Shown: one piece after another, positions 1 through 13,065 of the stretch
Layout: every line of letters starts with the position of its first letter
Numbering within the stretch: position 1 is the first letter of the stretch
Assembly (NCBI GenBank): GCA_951812925.1
Contig: OX638371.1
Coordinates: forward strand, 45,296,101 to 45,360,100
Length of the DNA stretch: 64,000 nt
From: Calliopum simillimum
Taxonomy: Eukaryota > Arthropoda > Insecta > Diptera > Lauxaniidae
Reading direction: 5' to 3'
Translations under genes and position numbers: made by a program
Notes under the pieces: model-generated
Told to the model about the DNA's origin: nothing
What the model saw: the letters and a program-made list of their open reading frames with translations, nothing else
Database searches by the model: none

Positions 1-2416
1 GTTATCGACCAAGATTCGACTTGACGTCTCCGATTTCTATGAAAATTGGTGAAAAGTTAGTATTTGACACACATATTACTGGGTTAAAATGATTTTCCGA
101 AATTCCGAAAATTTTCAAGATGGCGGCCATAGAAAGTTCGATCCAGCCTTTGGATACTCCCATATTTGAAAATTTATAGCTCCTCGGCTTTTTAACCGAT
201 TTTAATGAAGTTATGAGCTATTGAAGTTCTATAATGTTGTGTTTATCATGAGTCGTTGGTGCGGGTGCGCTACCATACAAGGCTGCCACCGTCCGGATGG
301 TATTTTTTCTTCAGTGAACCCTAGTGAAATTTTTCATAAAATTTTTTTGTGGAATATTTTAACCCATTATAACCAAGTTTTTGGATAAAAGGGTCAAAAA
401 GACCCATAAAAACGGGATATAATGGGTTAAGATGTTCTAAAAAATTGTTCCTTGCTTGATTTCATTTTAACCCTTCAGAACATATTAGCCAATTCTATCA
501 CGTTTTTAAGGGTCTTTTTGACCCTTTTATCCAAAAACTGGGTTAAATATTCCAAAAAAAATTTTATGAAAAATTTCACTAAGAAAAAAACCGTCCAGAC
601 GGTGGCAGCCCTGTATGGTAGCATGTGCACATAAAAGGGTCAATAAAACACATAGAAACGCGATACAATGGGTTAATGTGTTTAAAAAGTTAACATGAAA
701 TCAAGCAAGGAACAATTTTTTAGAACATCTTAACCCATTATATCCCGTTTTCATGGGTTTTTTGACCCCTTTATCCAAAAACTTGGTTATTATGGGTTAA
801 AATATTCCACAAAAAGGTTTTATGAAAAATTTCACTAGGATTCACTGAAGAAAAAATACCATCCGGACGTTGGCAGCCCTGTATGATAGCGCACTCGCAC
901 CAACGACTCATGATAAACACAACATTATACAACTTCAAAAGCTCATAACTTAATAACCGTAAAACATACCACAGTTCTGAGGGCTGAAAAATAATTGTAA
1001 GGGAATGTCGTATAGGTTGGGACGCCGTATAAAATGGGACAGCCGTTTTTTTTGAATTTTCGATACTGGCGACACCCATGTAATGACTGTCGAAGTAAAG
1101 TCTGTTTACAACCTAACGTTTCATGTGCTTTACATCGAACAACTCGTGTTATTTATGTCTATGCCAAACAAAGCATAAATTGTTTAAAAAAAAGATTTTT
1201 TCGATAGTTTCTGCGTGTTCGTAATTTACCGAATTTAAATCAATTGTTTCGTGTAAGTGTGTTCAATGTGTCTTGTATTTAGTGAATTTTCATTGTGTGA
1301 AAGCGTAATGGAAATGTAGTGTTGTGGCAAATATTATTTTTGGGCTTTCACGAAATGGCAATTTTGTAAAGGTTGGGACACTCATGTCGTATAAGTTGGG
1401 ACAGCACATTTTTTTATTCCAAGGCATTGCGATACCATTTAAATGATATTTTTATAATATTTGATGGATTTTATAATAACTAAAAAGCATTTATTATTGG
1501 ATTTTTGTAGATTGTGACGCATTTAGTTGCCTTTAATTTTGAAATGTCACGGTATGTAAGACAAACCCATCGTGGAATTACCAATTTTAACACATTGGTC
1601 ACAGCTATCAAGGAAATACGTGCAAACGTGCTGTTCACTTGAAATGCGCTAATATGCGGAACAGTTTCTTCACCTGTAAGAATTGCGAATCAGATTGGGC
1701 GGAGTGACATAATTTTGCTTAAATTGTTTCCTCCAAACATATGGTTTCAATAAATATTCTAATAAAAATAATATCATGCAGATTAACTTAACTTTTTGGC
1801 TTACTTTGTGATTTTTGAAAGTGTCCCAACTTATACGGCAAATTTTTTTTCGGCAAAAAAAGTTGTCTTCATTAAAATGGCTATAACTTTTGATCTGATC
1901 ACGATATCAAATAACTTTCTATGAAAAATTTGTAGCCGATGAGTATACCTTTTTATTGGTTTATTTAAATTAACAATTTTTCGATCCGTTTCAAAACCAC
2001 TGACCAAAAACAAAACCCGTCCCAACCTTGACGACATTCCCTTAATAAAATTTAGTTTCAAATAAAAATATTTTTAAAAAAATAACAAGGGTGCTCCAAG
2101 CCCCAAATTGGTTTTGAAAAAGAAAAAAAGATTTTTTCGACCAAAAATAAATTTGTTTTCAGTGCATTTATTTTTTTTCAGAAGCTCATACTTTTTTACA
2201 GAAATCCTGAAAATTTCATTAAAATCGGTTAAAAAGCTATAAATTTTCAAATATGGGGGAGTATCCAAAGGCTGGATCGAACTTTCTATGGCCGCCATCA
2301 TGAAAATTTTCGGAATTTCGGAAAATCATTTTACCCCAGTAATATGTGTGTCAAATACTAACTTTTCACCAATTTTCATAGAAATCGGAGATGTCAAGTC
2401 GAATCTTGGTCGATAA
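1..2416. mobile_element. foldback element with ~210-bp terminal inverted repeats
   Basis: Positions 1-~228 (starting gttatcgaccaagattcg) are repeated in inverted orientation at ~2205-2416 (ending cgaatcttggtcgataac) with few mismatches. Inside, a second pair of arms (about 236-470 and 700-945) forms another long hairpin, and a third partial arm lies at about 500-635. No transposase is visible. The small open frames here lie inside the repeat arms and have no coding signature. The left end coincides with the window edge, so the arm may extend further left. Confidence 0.8.
1000..2042. mobile_element. TA-flanked MITE nested in the foldback
   Basis: The terminal inverted repeats are AGGGAATGTCGT(A/C)(T/A)AGGTTGGGAC, left at 1000 and right ending at 2042. 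A TA dinucleotide lies on each side (998-999 and 2043-2044), as expected for Tc1/mariner-type insertion. Internal sequence repeats GTTGGGACA(C/G) motifs (1370-1412, 1812-1830). No transposase ORF is seen, so this is a non-autonomous element. Confidence 0.65.
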
Positions 2417-2442
2417 CGCAAAGAAACACTCACTGGTATTTT

Positions 2443-3600
2443 TTTTTAACGTCTACTTTAAGAATTTTTTGGATTTTCTCATGTGTTTTACAAAAAGTTT
2501 GAAATTATTGAACAGTGCACAGTTCGACACAAAAAAAAACACATGAGAAAATCCAAAAAATTCTTGAAGTAGACGTTAAAAAAATTTCCAGCAAGTCAGA
2601 TTTTTTTTAATCAATTTCTGAATTTTTTTATCCACTGTACACGAAAAAAACAAAAATACCGCATTATTGTGTTAAGTCGATGAATTTAACTATATGATCC
2701 TTACATTTGAGGTGTATCATTATCAGGAGTATATTTGTAGATAATTTTAGCCCTGTACAACCTTCACATATGGGTAATTTTTGCCCTTTTCTTAAAAAGG
2801 TACAAAACTGACACCTAAAACAGGGGAATATTGAGTCAGTATGGCTATAAAATTTAACTACTAGTTAATGAACACTAAAAAATCAAACATTCATCCCGAA
2901 AGCAAAAAAATCGTTAAAAGCAGTAAGGACTTCTAACAATCAATATTTTCCAAATTTCACTGTAAAGCTCTAAAACTACATTTTGGATAAAACTCGTTTT
3001 CACAAGATCATGACAAAATCACACAAGGATCATTTTCCTATAACATATTAACCCGTTATATCCTATTTTAAGGGTCTTTTTGAACCTTTTTCTAAAAACT
3101 GGGCTACAATGGGTTAAAGAATTCTGGAAAAAATGTTGACGGAAAATTTTACTAGGAGTTACCACAGACGAAAATTTATTAAAACATAAAGTAAGCGCTT
3201 CAAGCATGTAATAAGTATGCAATGTGAAAAGTCCTAGTTGATTTTAGCGATTTTTTGGGTTTCAGGCTTAATTTTCGACCTTTAAGTGTTCAGCAACTAG
3301 TAGTAAAATTATATAGCAAATATTTCTGTAGTACATACTGCCTCAATATTCCCCTGTTTTGGGTGTCACTTTTGTACCTTTTTAAGGAAAGGGCAAAAAT
3401 GACCCATATGTGGAGGTTGTACAGTGTTAAAATTCGCTACAAAAATACTTCTCGCAATATCCCTCATAAGTTTGCTGAACAACTGATACACCTCAAATGT
3501 AAGGATCATGTAGTTAAATTCATCGACTCAACACCAGAATGCGGTATTTTTGATTTTTTCATGTACAGTGGAAAAAAAACTTCAAAAATCGATTTATCCC
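2443..3600. mobile_element. foldback family B, copy 1
   Basis: Arms at about 2620-2850 and 3335-3590 are inverted copies. Shared blocks include the TTTTTTAACGTCTACTTTAA and TTTTGGATTTTCTCATGTG motifs, GATCCTTACATTTGAGGTGT, and a GGGCAAAAATGACCCATATG-type inner block. A short palindrome lies at 2443-2583. Further copies of the family lie at 5325-5445, 8640-10370 and 13270-14300. The open frames at 3019-3222 and 3255-3641 lie in the arms and are not genes. Confidence 0.7.
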
Positions 3601-3659
3601 ATCTTTGCCCGCACCAAGAATTCTTGAACGGATTTCGATGAAACTTAATACAATGCCTT

Positions 3660-5325
3660 AAATTAGTCTAATTAAGATATATTTAAAGTTTTATCAAAAT
3701 GGTGTTCGTGGTTTTCGAGTTATGAAATGGTAATTTCACCTACCAGCGGGCTCATATGTAAAGAAATTTCGTCTAACTGATAAATTTAAAACTGAGTATA
3801 TTTTTATTGGAAATGTGAACTTTGGCTTAGAATAACCTGGCATAAACATGGAAACTAAACACAAAAAGAGGATTCTGCACAGGGGCGTATACATAGGGTG
3901 GTTTGTCAGGGGTCCTCCTCCCGAGATTTGTAATTATCTTGCAAAAAGACGTATGAGTAACGTTTATTTCCTCATATGTGCACAAGAATAACAAAGCTTG
4001 TTGACCCCCTCTGAATAAAAATACTGTGATGTCTGTATTTATTCTTCTGTAAATCCTAAGAGGAGCATAGGACCGATTCTTATATTTCCTTATCCAACTA
4101 CATTTTCCAGGTGGTTCTCGGTCTTCCAAAATTTTGGCGAACAATAATGGTTCCAATTATAGGAAAATTATTCCTAACTTGCATGTTTCCTGCACTTACA
4201 ATTCCGATGTGCATACTGCCGGGGCAGTTGGATCAACCACATTCTGGTTGGTACCACTTGGAGAACTAGTTTCCATCGTTTTTTGATCCATGCTTCATAA
4301 GTATAATTTCTCAGCAACGCCCCACCCAGTAAGTGCTGCAGATAATAGTGGCAAAATTCACTATGAAGTATGCGTATGACAAATACCACATCCGATTCCC
4401 CGCTTCGGATAGAGAAGTTTTTTATTACTAGACTATGTTGATCAATCGATTGTGGATATTAATTTTTATAAGCTTTACTTCTTTACGATCATATCTTTTC
4501 GCAATACCAAATAGCTCAACTTCACCACTTCTAGTGAGTACTGTTACATTGTTTTTCCAGCGTAAGGGTAATAATTGATTTGTGTGGTCAAACTGAGAGT
4601 TTTGATCATCTTTTTGCAATGTTTCTGGCAAGTAAGCACTAAAATTATTATTGCCAACAACATACAAAGCTTACAATTATATCGGAGCCTTTCCAGCTTG
4701 TAAGGATAGCGAATTTTCACTTACTGGAAACAGAATATAAAGTCACTTACCTATTACAAAACATACGAAATGACAAAAATACCAACCTACTGGTGCATAA
4801 AATTAATTGGAGTTTGAAAATTTGCAAGCAAAACCATTTTTATAGTAAATACTGAACAAATAACTAAGTTAATTGTCAAAACCTCATAAAATGTAGTCAA
4901 ACGAAACTTACGAAAAGACATAACATATTGGCCCACTGGTAAGTGAAATTACCACCCAACTGTTCACCTCTATAAATCATACTTATGGATGATCCCACTA
5001 ATACACATTTAAAAGATTGCACCAAGCGCTATCTGAATGACATACAAAATGATAAAAAATATTTTTAAAAACATTTTTGTTTTTTTATTAAAAATTATAT
5101 GATTTTTAGTCCTTCAGGAGAACTGATCTGACAGGTGAGAGGGGGGTGCAAAAAATATTTTCCTCAATTTGTTTTTAGTAAATAGTCCATTTATCATGAT
5201 TTAATTAAAATATAAAAAATATTTCCCATATATGAGCCCAAGCACCAAATTGGAAAGCTGGTAAGTGAAACTACCGGTTGGGCAAAAATGGGTTAAAAAA
5301 ATCTGACGCGCTGTAGAAAAACGAC
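3660..5325. other. unrecognised intergenic stretch with scattered short repeats
   Basis: No gene was identified. A short motif resembling GGTAAGTGAAAYTACC occurs in both orientations at about 3728-3750, 4935-4960 and 5258-5275, which suggests pieces of a decayed inverted-repeat element. The minus-strand open frames at 3827-4156, 4174-4389 and 4428-4667 show no family signature I recognise. The missing 3' exons of the receptor were not found here. Confidence 0.4.
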
Positions 5326-5445
5326 GAGACACGGGTATTTTTTTTTTAACGTCTACTTTAAGAAGTTTTTGGATTTTCTCATGTGTTTTACAAAAAGTTT
5401 GAAATTGTCGAACAGTGTAATTGTATAACACTTGTAGGTCCAACT
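5325..5445. repeat. foldback family B, fragment
   Basis: This is one arm fragment with the CGACGAGACACGGGTATTTT, AACGTCTACTTTAAGAA and CATGTGTTTTACAAAAAGTT blocks seen in the other family B copies. It lies just downstream of receptor exon D. Confidence 0.7.
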
Positions 5446-5601
5446 CAAAAAAAAATTTGTTTTAATAATACAATATACTTATTATAAACTAAAGATACCG
5501 AGATATGTTAACTTTCTTGAAAGCACTTGATCGGTTTGTTCAATATCTAAGCGGCATTAATGAAGTTCGCGGTCTGCTCTTAAAAATATGTCTTTACTTA
5601 C

Positions 5602-5765
5602 ATTCTGTAAATCCTTGAATAAAATATGAAGGCATTCCTTGTAAGCCCTTTTGAACCGTTAAAGCAACTAATCCGGTAGGAGGGAATGATGCCATTAAAA
5701 CGTAAGCTAAAAAGTTTCGATATTTTCCAATTTTTGTTATTCTTTTGCACAGTGGAATGTAGTAC
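5602..5765 (-). CDS. Mth-like GPCR exon D: TM4 and second extracellular loop
   Basis: This 164-nt exon (1 + 54 codons + 1 nt) runs from acceptor aattttcag (ending 5766) to donor GTAAGT (from 5601). It encodes a basic intracellular loop (CKRITKIGKYRN), TM4 (FLAYVLMASFPPTGLVALTV) and the start of extracellular loop 2 with MPS..I.G. The split last codon begins with T. In Methuselah-like receptors a conserved Cys follows MPS.....G, and a TG(T/C) codon would fit. The phase matches exon C exactly. The next exon should carry TM5 onward; nothing matching was found on the minus strand between 1 and 5600, where only repeats and unrecognised sequence occur. Confidence 0.88.
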
Positions 5766-5789
5766 CTGAAAATTAAATACCAAACTTTA

Positions 5790-6780
5790 GAAAGAACTTT
5801 TTGATTTATTAAAAAATACACAATAATATAAAGGTAACGTTTTGTTCCAGTGCACTATGGGAAATTTTGCCCATTTTGTGGCATAAAATAATAACAGCTC
5901 AACTATTTGTGCTACAGCAATAAAATTCGATACCGAGGTGTTATTTGTAGATTCTAGAGCTGTTATTGCCGTGATCGGATCAAATACAAATCGCCATAAC
6001 TTCGTGAACATGTAAAGTACAACAATAATATTTGATTTCTGAGATGTTGTTGGTAACATCTACACAATTATTAAAAATGGGCGTGATCGGATCAAAAAGA
6101 CGTCCACACCAAATAAGTCCCATATAAAAATAAGATTTTTGAACAAAAAATATTTTGATTTAAAGCAAAAAAGGGCTGGAAGGATATTTAGATGAGGATT
6201 TTTTTTTAAATTTAATCGTTGCTTGCCGCAGATCTTTAGAGGAATATTTGTGCAAAAAACATTTATTTTTCAAATTGGCCATCAAACATAGCTATCGGAA
6301 GTTCGCTATAATGCAAGCGAAGACCGTTTACAAAAAAAAAAGAAATTTCATAATTTGTGCGCAAAAGCGCACCTCTTAATTCTGCTAAATAGCTCACAAT
6401 ATCATATAGTATATTTTTAGAAACAATTCAGTGCGATACCCTGTGTTACTTTTTTTGTTGGCTTACGTAAATAAAGTGCCATCCTATGCATCAGTTTTTT
6501 CATATCACAAATATTTTATATTATAAATTCAATACCATAGTATAATACTTTTTTGATACTTTTTGGTTTAAAAAATACCAAGTTACTTTTTACTTATTTT
6601 TAGTACTTGTTTGGTTTTTGAAGTTAATTTGTTTTTGCCACCGAAAACTGAAAAAAGTTTCATTTGAATTAAAAAAATATCGATATGGTGTGGAAATGGT
6701 TTAACTTGGAGTGGAAAACCCGTAATTGCCAATAACTTGGACAACTTTACCAAAATTGGTCAGAAAATGTAAATCGTTTA
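5790..6780. other. AT-rich intron sequence, nothing recognised
   Basis: This is AT-rich, low-complexity sequence with no coding signature on either strand. The minus-strand frame 5787-6059 has no recognisable domain. I see no inverted repeat longer than about 20 bp. Confidence 0.4.
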
Positions 6781-6809
6781 AGAAATTTCCTAATCATAAC
6801 TTCTCAGCA

Positions 6810-6990
6810 GCGAAACAACCGTTGCACTCAAATACAAAGATCTCATAAAATTTGTCCTCTAATGAGTGGCATATAGTTTTTGTTATTTTTTTAATTTTGT
6901 TATATTGTTACAAGAACTATAAGCCACTCGTTAGAGGACAAATTTTATGAGATCTTTGTATGGGAGTGCAACGACTCCTGGTGTACTCTA
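6810..6990. repeat. hairpin element, ~70-bp arms
   Basis: The left arm (about 6815-6872, CAAAGATCTCATAAAATTTG core) is repeated inverted at about 6912-6985 with only a few mismatches. The two are separated by a 40-bp AT loop. This is a compact MITE-like palindrome with no coding content. Confidence 0.65.
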
Positions 6991-7559
6991 CCCATTTTTT
7001 GCATGGTCTTTGGTGAATACGATGTACATTTATGCGCGCAGTTTCATAACCGCAATAAGAGCAGCATTATTAAATGCTCAACATTTTTTTGTATGGAGTG
7101 TGCAACTCCCCCCTGATTCAGTCCATTCTATTATCTTGGCGAAAAATAAGGCGCAGATATCATGAAAATATAGTCCGATATGTTAAGTGTGTTAGGCGTG
7201 ATGCCTTTTTTGTAGTTTTACGTATAGGGCCACACCCCTTTGCCTAACCTTCCAAATTATCCTTAAAAACCTATAGAAGCACCAGAAAAACATATGGTGT
7301 GAATATGGTTTCAATACGTTTGGAAGCCCCCCTAAGGGGAGGTCGAAGGGGCTAGATCGCAAGGGGCAATTTTCCTCTTTGAAAAGTATTGGGGGTTTTT
7401 CATACATGTCAACCGTCTCCGGCCCTTAATAAACGGGAAATATTGGTTTAATGAACAATGGGGGTGGCACACAGGTGCCAATCGAAGTAAAAGCTGGCCA
7501 AAAATGTAATTCTGCACGTAAACTTTTGAAAATCTGTTTTTAGGCACTAGGGATAGTAA

Positions 7560-8085
7560 GTGCAACTTTGAGCAAAAATAAGTTGAGTTTGGACAAGGGG
7601 GCGTGGCACTTCCCATTTAAGCAAAAGTTTAAAAATGCTATACTGAAAGCGTTTTTTGAGATAAGCCGTCCAAATTTCACTCAGATACTAAGAATATTAA
7701 ACGCAAGCTTTGAGCAAAAACTAGGCGAACTCAGACAGGGGGCGAGGCACCTCCAATATAAATAAAAGTTTCAAATTGCAATACCGACAGCGTTTTTTGA
7801 GATAATCCGCGCAAATTTTTCTCAGATGCAAAGAATATTAAATTAAAACTTTGAGCAAAAACTAGGCAAACTCAGACAGGGGGCGTGGCACCTCCCATAT
7901 AAATAAAAGTTTCAAATTGCAATGCCGAAAGCGTTTTTTGAGATAATCCGCCCAAATTTTTCTCAGATACTAAGAATATTAAATGAAAACTTTGAGCAAA
8001 AACTAGGCGAACTAGGACAAAAGGGCGTGGCACAGCCCATATAAATAAAAAATCCAAAATGCAATACAGCCATTCCATGCCTAGC
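7560..8085. repeat. tandem ~125-150 bp units with GGGCGTGGCACCTCCCATAT
   Basis: About four head-to-tail units each contain GGGCGTGGCACC(T)CCCATATAA, AAAGTTTCAAA-TGC, GAAAGCGTTTTTTGAGATAA and TTTGAGCAAAAACTAGGCGA. The same unit recurs at 17515-17720, 25215-25690, 47930-48420 and, weakly, 55530-55700. It belongs to a dispersed fly repeat, not to a gene. The flanking stretch 7190-7560 holds nothing I recognise. Confidence 0.7.
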
Positions 8086-8639
8086 GTAATAAGATCTGCC
8101 ACAAAATTTTTCGTATTTGGTAAAAAGTACTAAATTTACTACTATTTTAGTACTAAACTACAAAAAACGTGCCCAGGTACACCTTTTTTACCTTCCAAAA
8201 TATTTTTTTTTGGAAAGAAAAATAAAAAATTGTTTCATATGACTAAATTTCAAGAAGGTATCTTTCAAACTACGGCTGCAATTTGATTAAGAGCATCCGC
8301 ACTGGCAGAATCTCTCACATTGAGCAAGCATAGGAAGCAAAGGAGCGCCAACGAGCATCCAATTTTTTCACCAATTATAGAAAAATCATTTAACGAAAAA
8401 AACCCCGTTGTCGCCAGAGTGGTACTAGGTGGAACTCTTTTTGTGGCTCTGACTCTCTATTTTCAGCTTTCGCAGCTAACCTTACATCTTGTATTCAAAA
8501 AATCACTAATATTTTCTAATTCAGTATCGATTATCATTATTTACGTACCTGCGGAGTGTCCTCCATATTATCCAATGACGTTTTTTTGGTTTGAAAACCA
8601 ATAACAACGCATACAATATTACTCTTGCAAAGAAGAAAA

Positions 8640-10370
8640 ATAACACTAGATTACAAATGATTAAAATTTTTTCGCATTGAATGCCATTATTCATTTTATA
8701 TGTAAAATGGGCTGTTGATTCCGAAAATCGCATTATTGTTTTTTTTTTTTTTGTCTTTCGTGTCGTTTTCGAGATATCGGTCATTATCGGTTTTTGGACC
8801 AAAAAAAAAAAGATAGTTCCATTTAAATACAAATATCCCAAGAACCAATGTTTGCGTTTAAACGTATTATATGTCATATTAAAGGTAATTAAATTACCTA
8901 TAAATAATATTCACATCACTTTTTGACCGGTTTGTTAGTTTCTAAGGACTAAATTGATTTCTGAAAAAAAAAATTATTTTTTTACGAAAAAATTAAAAAA
9001 AGTCAAAATCAACTGCAGATTTATACAAGAAAAAAACATTAAAAAAATCATTTTGTTTTTTTATACCATAGTCTATATATTTGTAAAGTAAATAAGATAC
9101 TTTTTAAGAAAATCGATGGGAAAATGTAAAAGTTGTATACAATTCATTGATAACTTACTAAAATGCGTTTTTGCCTATTTTTTTCGTTTTTTTGTAATAA
9201 ACTGTTCGATAATTTGAAACTTTTTGTAAAACACATGAGAAAATCCAAAAAATTCTTAAAATAAGCGTTAAAAAAAATACCCGTGTCTCGTCGTTTTTCT
9301 CCAGCACGTCAGATTTTTTTTCAATAGATTTTTGAAGTTTTTTAATCCACTGTACATGAAAAAAACAAAAATAACGCATTCTTGTGTTAAATCGATGAAT
9401 CTAACTATATGATCCTTACATCTGAGGTGTATCATGTGTTCAGTAAACTTATGCAGGATATTACGACGAATATTTTTGTAGACAATTTTAACCCTCTAAA
9501 ACCCCCACATTTTGATCTAAATGTGGGGGGTCAAAATTACCCACATGTAAGGGTCTTAGAGGGTTAAAATTTTTACAAATAAATTCCTCGCAATATCCTG
9601 CATAAGTTTACTGAACCCATGATACACCTCAGATGTAAGGATCATATAGTTAGATTCATCGATTTAACACAAGAATGCGTTATTTTTGTTTTTTTCATGT
9701 ACAGTGGATTAAAAAACTTCAAAAATCTATTGAAAAAAAATCTGACGTGCTGGAGAAAAACGACGAGACACGAGTATTTTTTTTTAACGCTTATTTTGAG
9801 AATTTTTTGGATTTTCTCATGTGTTTTACAAAAAGTTTCAAATTATCGAACAGTTTATTACAAAAAAACGAAAAAAATAGGCAAAAACGCATTTTAGTAA
9901 GTTATCAATGAATTGTATACAACTTTTGCATTTTTCCATCGATTTTCTTATGTGGTATCTTATTTTCTTCATAAATATATAGTCTATGATACAAAAAATT
10001 TGAAGTTGATTTTGATTTTTTCTTAATTTTTTCGGAAAAAAAAAATTTTTTTTTTTAGAAATCAATGTATTTTACCAAAACTAACAATCCAACCAAAAAG
10101 TGATGTAAATATTATTTGTAGGTTATTTAATTACCTTTCATATGACATATAAAATGTTTAAACGCTAAAATTGTTTCTTGAGATATTTGTAATTAAACGG
10201 AACTATCTTTTTTTTTTGGTCCAAAAACCGAAAATGACCGATATCTCAAAAACGACACGAAAGAAAAAAAAAAAAAATAATGCGATTTTCGGAATCAGCA
10301 GCCAATTTTACATATGAAATGAATAATGGCATTCACTGGGAATTTTGGCTGTAAACTAGTGTAATCTGTG
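8640..10370. mobile_element. foldback family B, long copy (~1.7 kb palindrome)
   Basis: The left arm 8640-9500 and right arm 9550-10370 are inverted copies along almost their whole length. Examples are GCGATTTTCGGAATCA-type sequence at 10282 against its complement near 8710, and the CATGTGTTTTAC block at 9818 against 9225. The centre is near 9525, where short TGTGGGGG pieces form the loop. Poly-T/A tracts interrupt the arms. The frames 9158-9379 and 9619-9911 encode mirrored versions of the same arm and are not genes. Confidence 0.85.
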
Positions 10371-11610
10371 GTGGGGACTACGACTTTGCGTTAAGGTACA
10401 AGAGAGGCAACTCGATATTTCGCAATATTTCAAACGCCAAATCATGCGTTGGTGTTCTTTTTACAAAAACTAGGCTGAAAAAATAATCGAAATCGCAAGT
10501 CGATTTCTCGATTTTTGGCCAGCTTTTACTTCGATTGGCACTTGTGTATTTGTGTGATTGGTGTACATGTTGTCTGTGCATTTTTTTTCCGAGATTTTAA
10601 TTGCACTTGAAGCTCTATTCGATGTACCAAGTGTAGGCACACAAAATGAAAACAACTTATTTCCTCGCTGGTTATACAACAACTGCTTTTTATTTTAAAA
10701 ATGCTCAAACAGGTTCGCTTGTACACAAAAGACTTACGATCATTAACATTTACTAGAAAGAGACAACAGATATATACAGAACAGAATAAAGCTTTTCAAA
10801 ATAGAGCTTTAAGTTGTAAGCTTTTATACAAAAGAAATTGAAAGAAACAATAGATATACAAATTTACAAAGCTATACGTACAAAACGTTTGCAGCTGAAT
10901 GCGACAAAAATATAAACAACATGTTTATAATACATACATACATACAACGAAAGTATAATATACATACAAACACAAAGCAAACGACAAATATAACGAGTAC
11001 GTTCATAACCGAACGAAAAAGAAGTGCGCAGCACATTTACGCATATTTGATACGAACTGTTTACACATACGAAGATTACAATTGTTATATTTACATACTG
11101 GGTGTTTCACTTGGCAGGTATGGCATACTGCAGCTATTATAGCATACTGCTACACAAGTAACAGTATCTTCCAACAGTACAACAAAATAAAGCAAAAGTC
11201 CAAAATTATCAAGGAATGGTTGAAACACCACCCTCCTAAGTTTAACCCCTCAGTCCCAAGATCGTAACCTTAGTGAACATTTATAGAAAAATGTTGACAG
11301 AAAAATCAGAGAAAGGACCATTTCTATCATAAAGAATTTAAAACAGGTATTTAGGGAATAATAGAGCGAAATCTCCCCTGATATTACGAAAAATCTGGTC
11401 GGTTCTATTCTTCAAAGACTGAATGTGGTATTTAAGACTAAAGGAAAATAAATCAAAAATTAATCCGTAATATAAAGCTAGTTGTTGTTATTACATTAAT
11501 ATCTGTTTGGTATGGTCATTTTTGAATTTTGGTGAATAATTTCTGGTTGTGTTTTGGCTTTGTTTTATCATTAAGTTTAGTTCAACTCTCCATAAATGAC
11601 TACTGAGCCA
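10371..11610. other. unrecognised intron sequence
   Basis: No gene or transposon was identified. A 35-bp block at 10510-10546 (GGCCAGCTTTTACTTCGATT) is an inverted copy of 7468-7505, so the two may be ends of a decayed element. ACATACATACA microsatellite-like sequence lies at 10925-10970. Confidence 0.35.
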
Positions 11611-11616
11611 TGCATT

Positions 11617-12009
11617 AGCCGTGTTTCTTTTGACGCGTATATACAATTGTGGATATTTTAATATTGCGATAACTCATGAACAGTGAGTCGCACAATAAAA
11701 ATTCTAAGGAACTTTTTTAAGAAGAATTTATTTACAAAAAATTTTCATTTTATACTTAAAAAAATTTATCTTTTAGGAGTTATTCTATAAAAACTGGTTA
11801 AGCGCCGATAAACGGCAAAAAATCACTTTTTTTTAAATAACTTCTAAATAAATAATTTCTTTAAAAAAAAGAATAAAATTATTTGTAGAGCATGTGGTTC
11901 TCCCTGAAAAAGACCCTTGGACTATTTGTCGTACGTCTCACCGTTCATAAGTTATCGCAATTTGAAAATTACCACAATTGTATATACGCGTCAAAAAAAA
12001 AACACGGCT
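11617..12009. mobile_element. MITE, ~36-bp TIRs
   Basis: The left end AGCCGTGTTTCTTTTGACGC... and the right end, its inverse ...GCGTCAAAAAAAAAACACGGCT, extend inward through GTATATACAATTGTGG on both sides, then through an AACTCATGAAC/GTTCATAAGTT block. The element is about 393 bp with no ORF of note. Confidence 0.7.
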
Positions 12010-12417
12010 GTTATTACTTTATATTTAAAGTGGGTTGCTTTGTTGCAATTAGATTTTGAATATTTGAAAGCAAAGTGTTCATATTTTTGGGTGAAATTAG
12101 TTCAAAGTTTGAGACGAGGGTTCAATAAGTCAGCCGTCTTTCCTGAGGGTCGGCAAACATTTTTATACTCCTAAGGGGGTTTCGCATTCAAAAACTTTAA
12201 AAACTCTGCAGTATACTGTATACTCATTCTGACAAATGTATGGGAAAGCAACAACATATGTAAAGACAAGCTCAGATAACGTGTTCACAAAAATAAAGCT
12301 AGTCTATATTTTAGTACTTTTTTGTCCAGAAAGTATTTTTTTATTCTTACATTGATATCAAATCGAAATTATCCATTCCCCACAGTGTTTGAAGACAAAA
12401 ATATGTACTGGTTTTTC

Positions 12418-12732
12418 TGGGTTACCGGACATAATCCCATTTACGAAGTGGGGATTATGTCCGAAAATTTTTCGGTCATAGTCCCCATTTTGGTATTGCC
12501 CTCAATGTCCGAAAAATTTAATTAAGATTGAACAAAATTTTTGCAATAATCCATTTAAAAAAATTATGTAGTGTTGGATATTATAGACTGATCCGCGGCC
12601 GGTGTTGGATTTTTGGGAGTTTTAAATCCTGAGCTCCATTTTAGAAATAGGGACTATGTCCGAATCATTGGCGGACATAATCCCCATTTCGTGAATGGGG
12701 ATTGTGTCTGTGGGGACTATGTCACGGTACCG
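12418..12732. mobile_element. small inverted-repeat element with GGACATAATCCCC motifs
   Basis: The ends are GGTTACCGGACATAATCCC and the inverse of GGGGACTATGTCACGGTACC. Two internal hairpins carry the same motif: 12428-12465 and 12683-12715, CGGACATAATCCCCATTT followed by its complement. The motif occurs at least six times in 315 bp. Confidence 0.55.
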
Positions 12733-12827
12733 TTTTTTTTTTCAAAACTCCAGTTTTTTGCTTTTCTTTCACAGAGTAGTCGATAAACTTATTTAAAGTT
12801 TTTTTCTTATTCAGTAAGTGCTCACGC

Positions 12828-13065
12828 ACAATGTGCACAAAAACGGATGAGGATCCGTTTCGAACCCGGATCCATTTCAAACCCGAAACGTACATTACGA
12901 ATTCAAAACGGATTTGCTTTTAATAATGTTAATGCTATGCTTAAATAAAAAAAAACATTTTGAAGCGCTTGCTAGCGATTAAAACTAAATAAATAAAAAG
13001 AAAAAAAATTATCGATCCGCCTATGGTAGAATTCGAGCCCGGGTAGTTCCGCAGTTTTTGAAAAG
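12828..13065. repeat. ACGGATCCG-rich element, truncated copy
   Basis: It starts CACAATGTGCACAAAAACGG and continues with GGATCCGTTTCGAACCCGG and AATTCAAAACGGATTTGC. These match the ends of the fuller copies at 57897-59009 and 47583-48830. It breaks off after a TCGAGCCCGGG segment. Confidence 0.6.

Noticed and set aside
3827..4667. Minus-strand frames that might be the missing receptor exons; one alternative frame reads IGIVSAGNM, like the N-terminus of pyrroline-5-carboxylate reductase
   Set aside because: No TM5-TM7-like hydrophobic segments and no Mth motif. The reductase-like string is nine residues only, with stops around it and no further similarity.
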